Origin: DATFVA01 sp963745945
GTDB taxonomy: Bacteria; Bacteroidota; Ignavibacteria; Ignavibacteriales; Ignavibacteriaceae
Assembly: GCA_963745945.1 (NCBI GenBank)
Contig: CAVUZG010000002.1
Location: forward strand, 162,619 to 226,618
Direction of reading: 5' to 3'
DNA length: 64,000 nt
Position numbers and translations under genes: made by a program. Below the pieces are notes generated by a model. It searched no databases. It was given only the letters and a program-made list of their open reading frames with translations, and was not told the DNA's origin. The number at the start of each line of letters is the position of its first letter. The first letter of the stretch is position 1. Below, piece after piece: positions 61,792 to 64,000 of this stretch.

Positions 61792-62193
61792 TTATGCATT
61801 AGTATCGTTGATTAAATAACCTGCTTCTGCACCGACAACTTTAGGAATGAATATATCAGTATTACGTACAACCTGGACTTTTCCATTCTCATCATATACA
61901 TCAACCAAAGGATTATCTTTCTTCCTGAGTGTATATGCAAAAGCAGGCTCGAAGTAGGAACGGGGCAAATCAGTTTTAGCTTTAGGAACATAGGCAACAA
62001 CAGCATTATCAGACCATATATCAGAGAAAGTGCCTGTGTCGTCTGCGCTTACTGCATCACCTACAAAAAGCTGCTCAAAGTCTAAGAGATTTCTGAGAAG
62101 TTCCGGAGTTATCACTGCGTGCTGAGTGTATTTGATTCTATCAAGCACTGCAGGATGGTTCTTTAATGCTTTATAAGACTGAGCACCAAGCAC
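61792..62193 (-). CDS. Major capsid protein, C-terminal part
   Basis: The 133-residue frame is the second half of the capsid protein: AQSYKALKNHPAVLDRIKYT, LDFEQLFVGDAVSADDTGTF and DNAVVAYVPKAKTDLPRSYF, ending VGAEAGYLINDTNA. The frame is open upstream of the listed Met (TYPSGNKVTLSASDQFTNAS, KEAVRGKIAKRPNVCV), back to the shift near 62333. The fold should be HK97-like. Confidence 0.8.
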   Translation of the reverse strand: MLGAQSYKALKNHPAVLDRIKYTQHAVITPELLRNLLDFEQLFVGDAVSADDTGTFSDIWSDNAVVAYVPKAKTDLPRSYFEPAFAYTLRKKDNPLVDVYDENGKVQVVRNTDIFIPKVVGAEAGYLINDTNA

Positions 62194-62311
62194 ACAAACA
62201 TTGGGACGTTTTGCAATCTTACCTCTTACTGCTTCCTTAGCTGTATCAAATATTACGAATGGATCGGAAGAAGCATTTGTGAACTGATCACTTGCAGAGA
62301 GAGTAACTTTA

Positions 62312-62716
62312 TTACCTGAAGGATAAGTTGATAAGGTTCTGCGACAAATCAGCTATGAGTTTTTCAAGTCTTAGACCTATGCCGTCTGTGACGACCTGAG
62401 TAGCATAAATCTTTAAGGGAGTAACATCCTCATCAATCTCCCTGTAATCCATAGGATATTCAAGATCGTGTTCATCAAGAACGAAATCAACTGAAGTTCT
62501 TCCTTCCGGTGAAATCCTGTTGGACTTAGCACGGATTGCGCGTTCAGTATTATAAATCTTAAAAGCTTCCTTGGTAAACTGAGGAATCTTACCGCCTTCC
62601 TTATCAACCGAGACAACCGGGAAAAGCATTGTGCCGATAAGAGCGGCGTTGTTATAGCCACGGGCTATGTTAGTAAGAACAGGATCTACCACACGTTTGT
62701 TTGAAAGTGTACCCAT
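62312..62716 (-). CDS. Major capsid protein, N-terminal part
   Basis: The 134-residue piece has RGYNNAALIGTMLFPVVSVD, KEGGKIPQFTKEAFKIYNTE and DEHDLEYPMDYREIDEDVTP, typical for HK97-fold capsid proteins of Mu-like or similar phages. It ends out of frame at NLINLSFR. One extra base in AACCTTATC (near 62333) separates it from the C-terminal part. The joined product is about 308 residues. It lies 12 bp after the scaffold gene. Confidence 0.83.
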   Translation of the reverse strand: MGTLSNKRVVDPVLTNIARGYNNAALIGTMLFPVVSVDKEGGKIPQFTKEAFKIYNTERAIRAKSNRISPEGRTSVDFVLDEHDLEYPMDYREIDEDVTPLKIYATQVVTDGIGLRLEKLIADLSQNLINLSFR

Positions 62717-62728
62717 CGTATCATTTCC

Positions 62729-63370
62729 TTAATTTAATTTAGACAATTTCATTACTGCTGCTTCGTAGGAGATATTATCTTTCCTCATTATTGTTTTAGC
62801 TTTTTTGTGAAGTGCAGCAGACTCCTCATCAAGCGTATAGCCGGAAAAACTATTACTATCATTATCAGGTTCATCGGGTTTCTCCGCAAAGTTTTCATAA
62901 TAGACTATCTTTGGAACCGACTCAACAAAATCAGTAAGAAGCTTCTTAACATCATTCCTGAACTGAGGGTAATCATATTCAGCTGAGAAGTTCTGAGTAT
63001 TGAGATATTCGAAGAGACTCATTACAGATTTCTTCATTGCGGGAGTGAGAGAACCGGAGGATAGTTTATCATTAAGCATCGGTTCAAACTCAGAGAAGTT
63101 AATCTTGAAGCTTAGTTCATCAACTGCAGATTGTATTTTAGAAATATCAGAAGTATTAGTTTTATCGGGAGTGCTTACAAACTTTTTATTAAGCTCAATA
63201 AGATTATCGCGTATCTGGTTTAACTGTTCAGAAAAAAGAGGGGGCTTATCATCTGTTACGGGTTCTTTGATTTCCTTATCAGAAGTGTTATCAATTTTAT
63301 CTATAACCTGTACATCTTTATCATTTTCTTTAAGCCCCTCATCTTTAAGTTCAAGATCAAGTTTATCCAC
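62729..63370 (-). CDS. Capsid scaffold protein
   Basis: The 213-residue protein is acidic and helical, with LNQIRDNLIELNKKFVSTPD and a C-terminal helix KAKTIMRKDNISYEAAVMKL. It directly precedes the major capsid gene. The GTG start at 63370 is not strong. The same frame is open upstream (PSALTYELELEPDLKLEPP) to the stop of the protease gene, so it may be a fused or nested scaffold domain, as with Mu gpI/gpZ. It would line the inside of the procapsid. Confidence 0.75.
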   Translation of the reverse strand: MDKLDLELKDEGLKENDKDVQVIDKIDNTSDKEIKEPVTDDKPPLFSEQLNQIRDNLIELNKKFVSTPDKTNTSDISKIQSAVDELSFKINFSEFEPMLNDKLSSGSLTPAMKKSVMSLFEYLNTQNFSAEYDYPQFRNDVKKLLTDFVESVPKIVYYENFAEKPDEPDNDSNSFSGYTLDEESAALHKKAKTIMRKDNISYEAAVMKLSKLN

Positions 63371-63439
63371 CTGTTGGCGGGATGGAGGTTCAAGTTTAAG
63401 ATCAGGTTCAAGTTCAAGTTCATAAGTAAGTGCTGATGG

Positions 63440-63813
63440 TTAAACAAACTGAATATCAGCTAATCCTTTAACTGCAGGAGCAGCACCACCAAGAAAACCT
63501 ACGTGCCTTAACTTTCCGTCCTTATCAAGAGAGATACTGCGTTTCTTATATAAACCTTTTTTAACCGCTTCAGAAAACTCCTTGATAACTTCTTTAGGTT
63601 TTGCAAGAACTCTATCGCCGACAACTTTAAGAGATCAATCCATCCGTATGCCGGTGAATTATTTAAAGGGTGACCGATAACAATCGGAGCTTCATTTTCT
63701 GCGGGATTATAAGAAGAAGCGATAAACTCCAAGTCTTTTATGGAATAGTCTTTAGTGGTTCCATTACTAGAAGTATGAGTCCCTGCCTTAAAAATTTCAA
63801 ATTCATTCATCAT
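63440..63813 (-). CDS. Mu gpI-like prohead protease (one frameshift)
   Basis: The N-terminal part reads FEIFKAGTHTSSNGTTKDYS, LEFIASSYNPAENEAPIVIG and HPLNNSPAYGWIDLLK. After LLK one missing A (near 63633) shifts the frame, and it continues VVGDRVLAKPKEVIKEFSEA, VKKGLYKKRSISLDKDGKLR and HVGFLGGAAPAVKGLADIQF. This is the pattern of the I-like maturation protease (APIVIGHP, KRSISL, LGGAAPAVKGL) that processes the capsid. A TAA at 63440-63442 then separates it in frame from the scaffold. Confidence 0.8.
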
Positions 63814-63920
63814 CGAATATCCTTACTTTATTAACAAATCGTATATCATAGCCTAAAAAACTTAATTAAATATAACATTTTGCCTAATAAATATCAATAG
63901 AATTTATTATATTTAAGATA

Positions 63921-63939
63921 ATATAGATTTTATCTATAT
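63921..63939. promoter_or_regulatory. Operator-like inverted repeat between divergent genes
   Basis: ATATAGAT and ATCTATAT form a perfect 8-bp inverted repeat with a 3-bp centre. It lies between the head genes (minus strand) and a gene starting at 63973 on the plus strand. The position and symmetry fit a repressor-binding site. The gap 63814-63972 holds no gene. Confidence 0.35.
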
Positions 63940-63972
63940 CGATTGTTTGATTTTGGAAGGAAAACGACACTT

Positions 63973-64000
63973 ATGAAAAAGCCACCGAAGAAAAAAGTTG
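63973..64000 (+). CDS. Start of a gene running off the right edge
   Basis: ATG at 63973 begins MKKPPKKKV and continues past the window. GGAAGGA lies 12 nt before the ATG, a usable ribosome-binding site. It is divergent from the head genes. A basic, short beginning fits a DNA-binding protein, but nothing can be said of its function. Confidence 0.35.

Noticed and set aside
63440..63442. Alternative genetic code or stop reassignment
   Set aside because: All other genes use TAA, TAG and TGA as stops. A single in-frame TAA is better explained by mutation, reading error or separate genes.

Overview
The window looks like a chromosome segment of a Bacteroidota/Chlorobiota-group bacterium, most likely class Ignavibacteria. 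Six or more secreted proteins end in the type IX secretion sorting domain with the motif QNYPNPFNPST and a terminal YRI...KKMILMK block, which is typical of that class. Other pointers are hybrid two-component systems (HTCS), DUF6090 membrane proteins, a TonB receptor, and promoter-like TAnnTTTG boxes. Codon and base use are moderately AT-rich throughout.

Layout. 1-866: dispersed palindromic repeats. 0.9-5.9 kb: wecB-type epimerase, a candidate ~200-nt non-coding RNA, a lipocalin, a T9SS-exported alkaline-phosphatase-like enzyme and small unknowns. 5.9-6.7 kb: more repeats. 6.7-9.8 kb: LemA plus a frameshifted DUF2207 protein, fused to a remnant of a T9SS protein. 9.8-17.2 kb: a CDF-type cation transporter, a TonB receptor, a T9SS adhesin-like protein and a large FN3/WD40 lipoprotein.

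17.3-30.2 kb is a minus-strand signalling cluster: a response regulator with a PP2C/SpoIIE-type phosphatase, a single-domain receiver, and three histidine kinases. The kinases have a two-component propeller sensor, a TPR sensor, and a 1778-residue protein with eight tandem sensor modules. Their catalytic domains are very similar to each other. 30.3-34.9 kb holds six tandem DUF6090 genes that share an almost constant membrane anchor and differ in their outer domains.

35.6-44.2 kb carries three T9SS proteins with BNR/sortilin-like repeats. Two of them are in a tandem 3.6-kb duplication with a lipoprotein gene, and a 710-bp block is almost identical between the copies. 44.2-55.3 kb has two HTCS-type regulators with REC and AraC domains, small secreted NTF2-like and unknown proteins, a VOC protein and an AlkX-like winged-helix protein. 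A shared ~38-bp element lies upstream of several of these units, including, weakly, the HTCS gene itself. This suggests a local regulon.

55.5-57.6 kb: a manganese-transporter-like permease, an excisionase-like HTH protein and one more T9SS protein. At 57.9 kb is tRNA-Thr(TGT). From there to the right end is phage-derived DNA: a SymE-like toxin gene coupled to a small Cys-rich protein behind a structured leader, fibre-like proteins, a DUF2190 decoration protein, a major capsid protein, a scaffold and a Mu gpI-like protease. No terminase, portal or tail genes are visible within the window.

An important caution: at least a dozen genes are split by single-base indels, many in short homopolymers, and the protein family reading resumes at once in another frame. 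This is either uncorrected sequencing error or unusual decay. I treat most of these genes as probably intact in the organism, and I list the fragments with the joined reading.
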